Shown here in pieces: positions 33,586-47,600 of a stretch of 64,000 nucleotides of DNA (position 1 is the stretch's first letter; every line of letters starts with the position of its first letter). A program made the translations under genes and the position numbers. Source of the DNA: Gordionus sp. m RMFG-2023 (taxonomy: Eukaryota > Nematomorpha > Gordioida > Chordodea > Parachordodidae); assembly GCF_954871325.1 (NCBI RefSeq), contig NC_088777.1, positions 39,409,366 through 39,473,365 of the forward strand, read 5' to 3'. The notes under the pieces are model-generated. The model was not told where the DNA came from. It saw nothing but the letters and a program-made list of their open reading frames with translations, and searched no databases.

Positions 33586-35262
33586 ACAAACGATGTAAAT
33601 TGATTTCTTTTATTTCCATCATAGTTTTCAATAAAAAGGGTAGTGTATAGGGAAACTAGTCCTCGAAAAAAAAACGAGCTACAAATAAAGTAGCCTGCTG
33701 CTTTACCAACATTGCCCCTAATCTCGCCCATGAGGTTGATTTTAAAAAAAGTGGTGCCATCCGAGATCAACCCCGGGTCGTTCTATGTGTCAATCAAGGT
33801 TTCTAACTTATTTAAAATAATTTATTTGTATAATAATCAAATAAAAATGAATTGTGAATAAGTTTCCAAAATTTTTAAGTGTGAAATCAAATGAGAATAT
33901 TATATTAGTCTAATATCATTAGAAATATTTTTCAATAACTTCTCATTTTTTTAATTATTATTCTTAATTTATTCTCGATTTAATATTTTCTAAACCCGGT
34001 GACGTGACGATCTCGAATTCGAGTATATAATTATATTTCGGGAGAAATAATATTTGATTGATTTAAGTCTATGTACACGATTAAGTTAACACAACGATTA
34101 AACTCGTTAATTTTTAATATACTTTATATCACCTTGAACGAAAATTTTGTGTTACTTTTATTGAGCTCCATCCATGTAAGCCGAAAAATTTGATTATGGT
34201 CTATTACATAAATCTCTATTCGTCTATTTATAATCTTATGACCTGTCAGATTGGACAGGTTATTTAAAAAGGATTAAATTTTATAACAATTTTTTATATA
34301 TTTTGCCCTTAGCCCATATCTCTCAAACTGTTAATTATCCCTAATCCATTTATTTCTAATCCTACTCCTTACTTCAGATTCTTGTTCAATTGTAAATATA
34401 TTTCCTCAAATTAACTTCTTCAATTAAACCTTAAGTTTGAGTTATTATCAAAAAATGAAGACACGTAATGCATCAACTTGTAACTACCACATAAAAGGGG
34501 TAACGTCTTTGAATGGCTTTTTTGCGCATAAATTTTATTGAAAAGCTTTATTCTTAGTATAGGCCTTTGGCGATGTTACATCTTAAAAATTTATTTTGGT
34601 TTTTCATTTTTTTAAAATATTATTAAGTGCATATTTTCTGAAAATTGAGTTATTATTTTTAAAAATTATAAACTTTTTTTAAAAAAAAATTGTTTAGAGT
34701 AGTAAGATATTGTATTTATTGCAAATATTTTTGGGGTGTGGTAGATATATTCTATTAGCTTTATATTAATATTTAGGAAAACGGCAAATTTAGAAATTAG
34801 AAAAATTATACACCAATTATTGTATAATGATCTTTTTAAAATAAATTTTGTAATAATAATAAAAAAATGTCAAACATAAATTTTATAATATAATAAAGCT
34901 CAAAATCTCAGAAAATACTAGGGCTATAATGAGTTACTTATAAGTAGTGTTATAAATACAACTAATTTTCTGAGGGTAATATATATAGATTAAAATAACG
35001 CGAAATTTATTAATTCATAATCAAATATAATGTACAAATTTATTATTAAATTATATGTAATTTTTATTTATAAACAATTGATTGTAAAATAATGTCTAAT
35101 GATGATAATGTTTGATCATAAAATTGCACCTTAAATCCGACAAAAAAATAATCTGTTTTAGATAAAAATAATCGATTTAAAAAAAATAATTAAATATACC
35201 CTGAATTTAACTATGCATTGTTTAACTGAAGTGTTATTTGTTTTAAAAATATCGATTTAAGA

Positions 35263-35426
35263 CAATGGCGTTTTGGGGGGGGGGGGGGCAATAGAGCACA
35301 AACCTTTTTAAAAACTTTAGAACCATCTAAAAAAATTTATTTGGATATGGATTTTAATAGAATTACCGGTTTTGCCAAATTTGAAAAAAGTGGGCACCCT
35401 TTGTTGAAAGACTAACAACGTCATAA
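35263..35426. repeat. small hAT-like element with G14 run, just 3' of P4HA-B
   Basis: It is flanked by a perfect 8-bp duplication ATTTAAGA (35255-35262 and 35427-35434). The tips are CAATGGCGTTTT and the inverse of AACAACGTCATAA. A run of 14 G starts 12 bases in. A minus-strand AATAAA at 35336-35341 lies about 250 bases after the P4HA-B stop and might serve as its polyadenylation signal. Confidence 0.7.
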
Positions 35427-35592
35427 ATTTAAGAAAAATAATATTAAAAAAATATCTACTAATATTTAAATTTTTAATTGTTATATAATTATACGATTGA
35501 ATACGTAGGTTGTAACTTGTATATTTAAAAAAATATATATAACAAAATGAGTAGAAGTGGTATAGATCTTTACGATTGAAATAAATTGGACT

Positions 35593-35663
35593 TTATAAGT
35601 TCGCGTTTAATTTGCAAGGTCTTGTAAATTCCTGGCCTATCTCGTGAATCCATTTATTAGAAA
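35593..35663 (-). CDS. P4HA: P4HA-B exon 14 (last)
   Basis: It encodes VSNKWIHEIGQEFTRPC and KLNANL with a TAA stop. Two conserved Arg of the human and gene A sequence are replaced (HEI, FTR). The acceptor is TTGTAG. Confidence 0.92.
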
Positions 35664-38600
35664 CTACAAAAGTTTTAAAATTTATATTATATTACTTTTA
35701 AAGCAAAGTTAGGAACCTGCAATAAAAATAAAGGTTAACCAGTTCTACATTTTTTCAAAATATCATTCTGGTTTTACCAAAAAAATATGAAAACAATAAA
35801 TAAACTCTAAAATGAATCGCTAAGCATTTCGAACACTCGCAATTTTGTTACTGACTATGGAATTAGTTCTTGTAGATTTAAAAATAGAGGTTTCCGATTT
35901 TGTTTATTAGATTTGTCCCGGTTTTAAGGGTTTTGGTTCAAGCTCTAGTTTTAAGCAGAGATGCGTCGATACCATAGATACCTTAAATTTTAACTCATGG
36001 CTGATGCTAAGATAAATTTATTATTCAAGAAAATATATATTTGAAATATATTTTTAAAAAACCAAAAATTAGATCGGTCATGGGTTACTTTATTTGAATA
36101 TTTACTATTACATTTATATTTTAGATCATTATTTAATAGTGCTGTAAAGTAATGTCGTTACCAACGACGTTACCTTTTTGAAGAAAAGGAACGCCTTTCG
36201 ATACCTTCTTCGTTTCTTTTTTTGCGTAAAGGTAACGCAAAATGTTACTTAAAAAATACGGAAAACACATATTTTATTGTATTATAAAATTATTTATATT
36301 TATTTTTTAAATTTTATAAAATAATTTAAGCCGAGTTTTTAATTCAGATCAACCACCAAATTCTTTCATTTTTATTTTAAATTTTCAGTCAAGATTGTTA
36401 ATCTAATTAATATCGAATCAAAAGATTATTAATTTATATCTTATTCTCATTATAATTTATTTTATAAAGAATATTATGTCAATTGTACATATTTCTTCAG
36501 ATGAAGATGATTAAACCTGTCCTGGCCCCAATTGAAAAACATTTTTTACACCAATAAAAAATTAAGAGCACAAACTTACACTTTGTAAAATTCTGTCCCA
36601 ACTCTAATATTTACTCAATTATGGAATAAATATGGGTAGTCTCGAAACTGTGCAGCCATTTTTAAGGAAGAAATGGGAAGGTATCTGATTAAATCGGTTA
36701 TAACAAGATGGATCTTTTTACTCCTTAAAATGAGTAGGTTTAAGGAGAATATTCAATATGAATCTTGTGATAAATCCGAATTGCAGAGATTTTCATATAA
36801 TGACAAGTCGATCATATATATTTTGTATGGTTAGTGGTAATTAAAAAATATGATATGTACAAATGATTTTATATGTTATGAAACCTAATGCTACGGTTCT
36901 TTCGATTTTATAACATTTGTAATATCTTATTCCCACGATAACTATTAAATTGCTTTAAATAATTTCAAGTTTTGTAAGCCCCTTATTAATACAATCCTGC
37001 AAGACCTAGATAAAAGGTATAGAGTTGAAATATTGTTTACATTTATTTTCAATAGATTCGAACACATCATTAATTCACCCTCTACTTAAATTAGATTAAC
37101 CCTGAATAAAATTATTAATAAGTGAAGGTATAAAGCTTAACTTATTTCTAGTTTGTGAAAATATCTTGACAAAGAAAAAGCAGACTTTAATTCCTATAAA
37201 AAATAACACATATCAGATTATTTTGTGATAAAGATAAAAAAAATTTGATGAGGATCTCAATAATGATGATTCTTTGATGATTCTTTTGAAAATAATCTTA
37301 AGCTTTTTTCAAAATAAGGATCATTCTTTAATTTTTAATAAATTCTCCCAATTAAAATATTTATTTATTAAATAAAATACAACCCTCCCATCCTCTGCTT
37401 CAGATGAACGTGTGTTTAGCATGACGAAAGATGTGTTTAGCACTCATTTGTTTATATGATCAAAATTTTGAAAATCAAATGTAAAAAATAGATAAAAAAT
37501 TATTATAAAAAGATCTCGTCTTTTATAATATATTATATTTGTATAATTTAATTTATATTATATATAGTAAATTTTTATATAAAATATTTAATTTTTCAAG
37601 TAACGAGTAATACGTTACTTCTGAATAGCCAGTAACGCGCGTTCCTTTTTTCACAAGGTAACGAGTAATGGTAACGCATTCCTTTTATTGAGGTAATGAG
37701 TAACGCGTTTCTTTTTGAAGCAACGTTTACAACACTATTATTTAATGATTTGACAAACATAAATTTTGGGTTAAAATATGGTAGCTGGCGGAAAGAATTT
37801 ATAGGTTGATTTTTCATATTTAAAATATAATTTTTTAATGACAAACTGCATGATTTTAGTTTATGGCACCTTTAACAATATAAGGTATCGGTGTATATCT
37901 GCTTTTAGAAGTAAATAAAATTCAATATAACCCCTACTATTTATACCTATAATATTTGGGAAAAATAATGGTCAGTATTTTTTAAGATATTTTATCAGTA
38001 TAAATGAATAAATTTGGCATTAATATTCCCCGGAAATTTTTTTTATAAATCTTAGCCATATCAAATAAATTAATTTTATTCTTAGACCACATATTGGATA
38101 GAACATTACTGTTAGTCAAAAAGGCCAATAACAAATTGAAGTTATGATCCGTGGGTAGTGAGATGAAGCCCGTTGTGCAGGAAGATATATTAAGGAATTC
38201 AAAAAGGGGGAAAATTTTCTCTTACGCACTTATTTACTTTTTGGTGATGAAGAGGCGTAATATATTGATGATTAGAACATCTATAAAATTTGTTTGCATT
38301 TTGTAGAATACCATATGAAAGTGTGACGACGCCAATCCATTTTGCATTGGCTGCTATTTTTCAAAGTAAAGAGGGAACATTTTACCATAAAGGATAATCT
38401 GATAATGATGGACGTCATTGAAAGATTTCATCCTTTTATAGATGTCGCACATATTCCGAAAATCCAGGGTCCCTTGCCTATCCCTTTTGTTACTTCAACA
38501 ACTAGCTAACGCAAATGGAAGAAAGGTTAAGTATAATAAATACTAACATCTAGTGAACCCTAAGTTAGTGTATCTGGTTATACTATCTTTTTTTTAGAAG

Positions 38601-41600
38601 AATAATAAAAAATAAATAAAAAAAGAGTGTTCTTTTTCAACAATTAATTAGATGATGCGAAACACCATTTTAAAAAAGTCACTATATCTCTGAAAAAGGT
38701 CACTATGAAAAAAGTTTTAAATTTTATTTTTTTACATTTTAAACTTTTTTATTGTTCAAAAATTAATTTTCTACTTTTTTCAAGAATAATCAATTTTATT
38801 CAAGTATTTGCCTTCCCCAGGTGTCATTTTCTTCCATACTTTATAAATATAAAATCTTTTGAGGAGATCATATTAAATAATGCGTCGTCAAGCTGATCTG
38901 TTAACAAGTCTTTCGGTGCAATTTATCCACGTCGAATATCTACCTTCGAACAATGACACACAGCAATGTAGTCACCTTCGTTCATTGGTAAAATGGATAA
39001 ATGAGGCCACGAATGGTTAGAAACTTATCCAAGCATGTTAAATTAATATCTTTTGACAAATAAGGAATTTAGATATTCTTTCTACCAGGCTAGAGTTAGG
39101 CAGATCTCTACCTTACAACTGGCAAAGTAATGGTTGATTCTAAAACTAGATATCCACTATAGGCACAAAAGAATTAAGTCAAAAATTCATTTAAAGCCAA
39201 AAAATATTCACATCTAGCCAACAATATATTTATATCAACCGTGGTATAAATAAACTGATCATTAGGAAAGAGGCGAAATCCGCAATCAACCAAAAGAGCC
39301 CTTAAACAACAATCTTGAGGGCCCTTATGATCAAACAAAAATCAGCTTTGAAATTCTGTTATAATGTTAAATTATTTAAGGATTCATGGCCATCACAAGA
39401 GTAAGATAACTATCTTTTAACTTTTTGAATTAATATGTTTTTGAAATTTTATTGTTATTTCATACATAGTTAACATGTTATTTTTAATTACTTTATATAA
39501 TATCAATTATTAAATTAATAAACTAACACTATTTTTAAAAAAATTTATACTGATATATTATTATATAGCATTTTACCTCATAAGTAAAATATAATTTCAA
39601 AACTTCAAAGTATTTCAAACTTATTTTCAGGGTGAAGTTAGGAAGATAAAATGCTATAAATAAACAATAATACTGACCATTTAGTATAAAATACTGGTTA
39701 ATTTAATTTATCGCCAAAATAAATCATACCCCATTTAGAGCCGACTAAAACGGGACATGCTGCATGTATAGTGTCGAAATCACCTTTACCAGAAGCTTTT
39801 AAATTGTACCAAAATGCGGCAGAGCCCTAATATATATGTTTAAATTCAAAGTAAAAACCATTGATAATAAAACGTAAAATTATTCATGTTTAAATTAATG
39901 TAAACTAAAAGGCAAACTTTCTTCGGCGATAATCTAACCCCTGCCAATGGAAAGACAGTAGCTCCACCGGCAACAACATCACTCATCTAGTTGTTTTTAA
40001 GAAATTGAAATTAGATAAAAATTATTTTTAAAAAAAAGACTTAGACATTGACGATTTAAAGGAATAGTAAATGGTTTTATGGAACAAAGGTCAACGAATC
40101 CTAGCCAATTATAAATTACTGTTGTTAAAGTAACAAATTAAATCTTTGAGGAAAAATAATACATTTTGGAATGTAACAACAAAAGTAACTAGTACTTTTT
40201 TAAATATGTTTAATAATCTTTCTTTCTTTACTTTATTATAATTAATTTCTAAAATATATTCTCTCTAAGAACAGAAAGTAACCGAAATTTATCATATAAA
40301 TATGATGTTTCCCAAATTTAAAATTAATGTTTATTAATATAATGTCATAATTATATCAATCGCTCCTGTAAAATTAGTTCTGTGATGTTTATTTTTTAGG
40401 AGAAAAAGGAGCATGCTTAAATTAGAGATCAATTATGAAAATGGTTTATTGTTAGAATCTAATAAAAATTTATCACGTTCAAATTTTTATAATAAATATT
40501 TGGTATTTTTTCAATGCAAATATTTCTCAATTTAAATTTGAATTTTTTTTAGGAAATTCAATTAGTAATGGCGCTATTTAAAGGTGGTTTAGTGAAGATA
40601 ACGATCCGGTCTTTGACCAGGATCGATAGGCACGGGCTGGGCCATTTTGAATAAAAGGCCTGCCCAGACCGTGGTCCTTAATAAAAAGACCGATCCAGTA
40701 CCGTTTTAATTTTTTTCCACATATTTTGTTTTATGATTTTATTAAATATAAAAGTATTTTATTAAATATAAAATATTTTATCTTAACAATATCAAATCAA
40801 ATATGAATAATATATTAAATAATACAATTACTTAATTTAAAAGTAAAATGCTTTTTGACAAACATTTCGTTTTCATAATAAATTGCAATAAAAATGAACT
40901 AAAAAAGAAAAAAAATCACAAAAACTAAAGTAACTCATCTAGAAAAGTAATATAAAATAAATATATACAAAAAATTCCTAAAAATCAAATAATAAGCCAA
41001 ACTTTAAAATTAATAAAAGAGCAGTCCAGACTGAAGGGAATTAAAAGACCGGTCCGGACTGCAGGTCTTTGAAAAAAGACCAGGTTGTCCATCGATCCAG
41101 TCTGGTCCTGATCTAAAAACGATAAAACCGGACCGTTGACCTTCACTAGCAGTTTGTATTAATATTAACAAGGATCAACACTTAGCAAGCGAGGGTATGG
41201 ATAAGAAATACTGTTGATAAATGCAATAAGCTCTTTTTTATTCTAAACTAATAATTATATCTCAAGAATTTTATATGTATTTTAAACGAGAAGTAAATGG
41301 TAAATATCAAGTCTTTTTATATAAAAATAGTATGTCCTTAAAGTTATTACTATAAAGTTGTTAAATATAAAGAGCCTAGTTTAGATCAAATAATATATAC
41401 AACTATTTTGAATATTATAAAATAAAAACATTTTAACGATTGGTATTATGTTATAACTACAAAGATGATATTGAAAATGATGAGTTATAAAAATTATTTA
41501 TAGAATAATTTGCAATATAATGAGTTACCTTTAAAAATGTAACTAGTAAGTAGTTACTCTTCAAAAGTAACTTTAAACATCATTAAAATAAATAGCTTTG

Positions 41601-44600
41601 ATGAATATATGCTAAATTAATAACTTTGATGAATATATGTAAAATAATTCTTACGTAAAACATCCAAGTAGCTATTCTCTTGCTAATATAATTTCCATTA
41701 TCATCGTATTGGTCATTCTAAAGTGTACACAAAGATGTCAAAGAAACATAATAAAATTTTATTAATAAAAAAAATAATATATAATCTCTTATCAATAGTG
41801 ATCTGCATCCGGGATAATTTTTCAAGCCCAACCCAGCCCGAATTTTTTTTAAAATTATTAGGCCCAACCCAGTCCAAACCGTAATTATTTAAAAAAAATA
41901 TGGGCTTCGGGTCTCGGTACGGTTCGTTATTTGCAGATCGCTATTTCGCAACTCAAAAAGGTGGTATTTTTTTCTAATTTAAAGGCTTCATACATGCGAA
42001 ATATCAAGTAGTTGGTATAGATCTAGATGAAGAATTAGATAAGATAACCATCGACAATACGGGCATGAAATAAAGCACGAATAATAGAAAGCATCGAGTG
42101 TAAAATGCATATGAAGGGCATCATTTAATTATCAAAATAGGTAAAAACTTGCAGGATACCATTTTTTCGACGTAACAAAAAAAATAATTAATAAATAATT
42201 TGTTTTTTCCATTATACCAATCTTATTTTATTCTCATTTTTAAAATATTTGTTCAAAATTTTGAGCGAAAAAAATCTTCAAATGCTCATTTAAAGATTTT
42301 GTTTATTAAGCCCTGCATTTTTAAAATGATAAAAATCACGTAAAACGCTAAATATGCAAAAGGCAGATGAAATATCGGAGAAAAAAGCAAAAATATGCAA
42401 GAAACACACTAATATGGAAAAACTAGCCAAATGCCGCACAAAGTACATATAATTGTGCAATATGAGAAGCATACAAGCGGACGTAAAAAGGACACAGAAT
42501 ATGGATAAAACATAAAAAATAAGGCAAAATATTGCGAATTTAAGCAAAAAGTAGGCGAAATGATGCAATATCCAGTTCCATGCAAATGAAATAAAATATG
42601 CATAAAGCATGTTAAAAATATTAAAAGTAAAAGTATCTAAAATGAAATACTAAAAATTTAATTGATTTTCTGAATTTTTTGATAACAAAAAAACTCCTGA
42701 ATTTTCCCACATTATAAAAATTCTTGCAAGTGACTAGGAGAAACTATAGATTATTTTGAAATAGATTATAAGTGATAAAACTAACAATGAAAATGGTAAA
42801 TTTTCAATACACTGCGGCAAAATGTATTTTTTACTTTAATTGGACTTTTATTATATCTAAGAGTAAAAATTTTATCGAGATTATCATAGTTTCCTCATAT
42901 ATTATTTTTTAAGGGAAAATTAATTTTTATTTAATATATTTTTCTGAATAAAGCATAAGCTTTTTGTTTCTACTATTTATAACATGGTGTGACATCTCCG
43001 ACTTCTTCAACCAATCTATAATATATCTATCTAAGTGTAGGTATTCTCAACATCGTAATTCTTAATTTTAAACTTTTCAAACTTAAGAACGTCACGCTCA
43101 ACTGTGAGACATTATATAATATTATAATACAAAAATAGAAATTTAATACTTTACCCTGGTAAAATCACAATGAGGATCATAATGCCCGCCTATGCCATAA
43201 TTTGCAACCTTTATAAATTAAATCTATATATATATATATAATCGCATTCGATCATAATTAGAATATATTTCGCAAATCTCAAGATTAGTTATCTTATTTT
43301 TATGGGATAGGTTAATTTTATATATATTCATTTTCCTTTCTTGTTAATAAATAGGTTAACCTCGTCATTTATTTTTTATGAAAAAATAAATTAGAGACAT
43401 TAAAAAACGCGGTCCGAGTAAATTCAGTCCTAAAAACAATTTCTAGAAACTCATACAGAAAATTGAAAAAAAATCTCTGGCCAAAAATTGTAAGCTACCA
43501 TACCAAAAAACTAAGACTAAAAAGGATACTCCGTCAAAATGATAGGCTTGTGTCAAATCTCGTCAACGGCTTTAGTTTTTTGTGTCTCTTCATAAAATAT
43601 TGAAACACATTAACGACGTTTTATTTTATTAAGATTTCAAAATAATATTTGATTTTTCTAGCGATATTTAATTTTTTTTAATTATCATCATGGCGTTTTT
43701 GCGCTAAATTCAAAAAATATTTTTACAATCTAAACTTGTAAGAAATACAGATAAAGTTAAAAAATTGAAATATATATAACATTTATTTTACAATTATTCA
43801 TAGATAGAAAGGATAGAATGTTGTCATTAAGTCTTATTTCCAAAATAATAACAATTTAACTCAAGCATAATTTAGGCCCCATTTTAAATGTAAGCAAGGT
43901 GAGACATGATTATTGCGATTGGCTTGAATGATTTGAACCTTTAAATATATGTGAATTATTCAATTAATTAATATATTTAAAAAGAAGGCATCTAAATTTT
44001 TGGAAATGAAGATAATTTATCGATTTCTTACCAGTTTTTTAGGGTTCTTTCCATCTATGGTAAGAATGATAAATATTCTTTCTTTCTATTTATTAATAAG
44101 ATATAATAAATATATTTAGATATAAAAGTTATTTCTATCTATAAGTAAATGTAAGATGAAAAATGGCCCTTACACTTTCTGATTGATGGAAGCTTAATAC
44201 CCCCCCCCCGAAAAAAATCAGTTAATTATTTTTGGCCACCCTTGAAGTTGTAGGAATGGATAATAAATATTAAATATTGATAAATTAGGAAAAGCAGTTA
44301 AAGTAAAAGATAAGATAAACGAATAATTTTTCCAGCTTGATTCATAAATCTCAGAATCATTATCATCAGAATAAGAAGCTAAATAATGTATTAATATAAA
44401 TATTTTAATAAAATAAATTTACAATTCTCAGAATTTAACAAATCTTTAGATTATTTAACCTTCAGGTCATGTGTAATAATTACCCTCATTTTAGCTCTAA
44501 TATAAATATTTCAAAACTATATTTTTCAAAAATTAGACTTGAACAATAGTAAAATTCACAGATATCCTCTTTAACGATTGACTTTTCTGCCATTCCCTTT

Positions 44601-47600
44601 GGTTTAAAATATGATGTTTGATTATAAAATTTCATCGATTCAATCATTGAATTTTTTATTAAACTGCATAATGATCAAATCAAGTGCCTAATAAACTGGC
44701 TTTTAGCTAAAATAAAATATTATAATAATGAAAGTATATTATCTTTTATAAATTGTATTGTTTGAATGAAGTCTAGAACTTTCAAAATCATAAGGTAGAT
44801 TTCTCCCCTTCATGAAATCTTGTGCCTTTGAAAAAGCATTTAAAATATTCAGTGTTTAATACAAGGCAATAATTTAAATCATACTTTTCAAACCAATGAA
44901 GCAATCTTTTACCAATTGAATTTGATTTATTGCAAACCCCATATCCTTCGAAATGGTTTGCAATTTTGTACAAGCTAAGCTTGCAGTCAGCAATATTTTA
45001 CTAAAACACAAAGTGATAAAATAAAATTTTTATATTCTAAAAACAATAGCGCTAGCTGTTGAGGTGTTGAACCTATACTTAGTAAGTCATTATTATTATT
45101 TATTTCCCTGTAATTATCTTAAATACTTATTATTTATTTCATTGGTTATAATTAATTTATGTATGATTAAATTGTATAAATTGATCTTGTTATTTTTACA
45201 TGCCTAAGGTATGACTTTGTATTAATCTAGATTGTTTTTCAAACATATATATAGGTAAACGATTATAAAAAGCGATCAATTGTTAAATATCTGATTTTTA
45301 TAAAAACATAAATAAATTCCTATATTCTATTCCTGAAACGCTAAACACTAGCCATAGTATAAATGGCAGATTCTTCAGAATCCTTTAAATTTGTCAAAGC
45401 TGTCCTTAAGGCAATAAAGTATAAAAATTTTTACAGTAGCTTTATATGATGATAGTCAGCTTCTATAAATATAAAATAACATTTAAACAAATAAGATAAT
45501 ATTACCGAATGGTATTCATGATGAGTATAAATAGTTGCCATTTTGTCAGAACATCACTCTGACATACTTTGAGCCCTGCATATCTTTTAAAACCATTAAA
45601 ATACACGTGAATCTCGTCTTAGAAGATACCTAAAACATCTTAGTTCTTTTATTGATTGCCATAATTGAACAATGATTAGATTTAATCGATAATAGCACTA
45701 AATAAAAACAGCCTTTGAGATCTCAGCTCTAATCAAAGTCTGTACTCCTATGATCTTCCCACTCATGTTTGAAGCATCATAGATTTCTCCAACTAAAAAT
45801 TCGAGGGGTAGATTCATAGAACTAAGTTTGCATATTATATTTATTTTTAATATCAAGATCAGTGGTGCTACCATTTTCAATATATCTTTTACTAACAAAT
45901 CTATTGCTTCTGATTTCGAAACATCATATGTACCATCAACTGTAATTGAAGAATACCTCTTAAATTCAATCTCTTTTTAAAATTTTTTATAACCATATTT
46001 TTCATGGTTTCAATGAGAATATTTATTTTATTATACCACGATTTGGATTATAATCCCTTTTATTTTTTCTTCCTTCTTTTTTCTTCATTTTTTTGAATAT
46101 ATAATTTGAGGACAGGTTCCGAATCCACAATTAGTTTCATAATGTCTTTAAAAGCTACTATTTCAAAGCTTTTCTTTATATCGTTAAAATTTAGCCCACC
46201 ATGTATTTCCTAATAAGGTCTGTGTCGAATACGTGAATTGAAAAAGAAAAGTTAATTATAATGTTAAAGAAACAGTATATTTGAATATAAAATTTGTAAG
46301 GAAAATTGAAATGTTTAAATCGTAGCAAATTAAATGTCAATTATATAAAATAATTAGAGATGGTATGTTAATTTGAATAGTTTAAATAGTAAAATAGAAA
46401 ATGTAATATTTTGTTATTTCAGAATGATTTTGATTAACTATATATTTTAATAAATCAATTTGGCATCTTCAATTCGTGTTCATAATAATCATTTGTGTTT
46501 TAAACAGTCTGTCCATTTATCATCTCTTATATTATGCCGAGTGCAATCATTAATTAAGCATTTATATTTTTTGGTTAATATTATTGGGCATATTTTGAAA
46601 TTGGAAAAATAATTTTATGATAAGACAAGAAATCTTTTGGTTATGAATGGTGTGATAAAACAAAAAATGAAATAAAATATTAAAAAATTTTAAAAAGTAC
46701 CCATTCAAATTTTAAAAAGCAATTGCTTCGTACCCCCCCACCTCCCGTTGGGACCACCGAAGATGAATAATAATCTTTCTATTTATTAATAACTTATGAA
46801 AATATATTTCAATGTTTAATATATCTCTGAGAATGGGGGTAGCATGGGCTGCCAGAAGATTGGCTGGAAATGGATCGACATCAATTGATATGCGAGAGGT
46901 AATCAGTGATGAAGACTTTTAATTTTATTACTAAGCATAGTATTATCCAAAATCTAAAACAAAATAGACACATTAACGTAGGCTAAAACTTGTATTTAGT
47001 ATCATAAAGATTTAAGATGATGGATTAATGACAAGATCTTATTCTTTCTATCTATGAATAAGATGTAAAATAAATAAATAGCAAATTACATGAATTTAAA
47101 TGTTTTCATTTTTTTAGATGTAAAAGTTTTTTTTTTTGAATTTCACGCAAATGTGTCATCATGATCATTTAAAAAAAATTAAATATAGATAACAAAGGCA
47201 AATATTTTTTTGAAATTTTAATAAATAAAACATCATCAACGATTCAATATTTTATCAAAACCACATAAAAAAAAGAGCGTTTGGCGAGTATTTGTAGCCA
47301 AAATTATATAGGGCTTATGGTGCATCAATCCTTCAATAATATTTGGGAAATTTAATATATATATATATATATATTAAACTTGAAGTTCTTCTGCTGTTTC
47401 CATCGATAAGCCGGTAATGGCAGAAATCCTTCTATTGATATCTATTATAATTTGATGGTCCTTTTCTTTTAACCAGGCGCTTGACACAAAATTTTACAAA
47501 TGTATATAATTTATTATATTTAAATTTTACGCAATTTATATATGTTATTATCGTATATTATATACGATATTCATTTAAATATGAATAAATCTCATATCCT

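Larger units (their letters stand above)
28905..35262. other. intergenic region between P4HA genes B and A
   Basis: AT-rich, no gene recognised. It holds an about 50-bp direct repeat (30710-30760 and 30828-30890, TTAATGAATSMTCARTCTAG), small hAT-like elements at 31098-31256, an inverted repeat at 32207-32562 with a third arm at 33478-33585, and a second direct repeat (TTATGGATAGCTATATTG at about 32970 and 33063). It should contain the P4HA-A promoter, but no motif stands out. Confidence 0.5.

Noticed and set aside
33640-33735. cloverleaf-like fold with a GCTAC/GTAGC stem and a 7-base loop on the minus strand
   Set aside because: There is no B box, the T-arm would have a loop of nine T, and the acceptor stem does not fit; a chance hairpin is simpler.
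33480-33770. 96-codon minus-strand open frame (INLMGEIRGNVGKAAGYF)
   Set aside because: It overlaps a repeat arm, shows no family I know and has no neighbouring exons.
42290-42610. 106-codon minus-strand open frame rich in Phe, Tyr and Cys
   Set aside because: Low-complexity composition from an AT-rich intron with repeated GCAAAATA-like words; no family match and no splice context.
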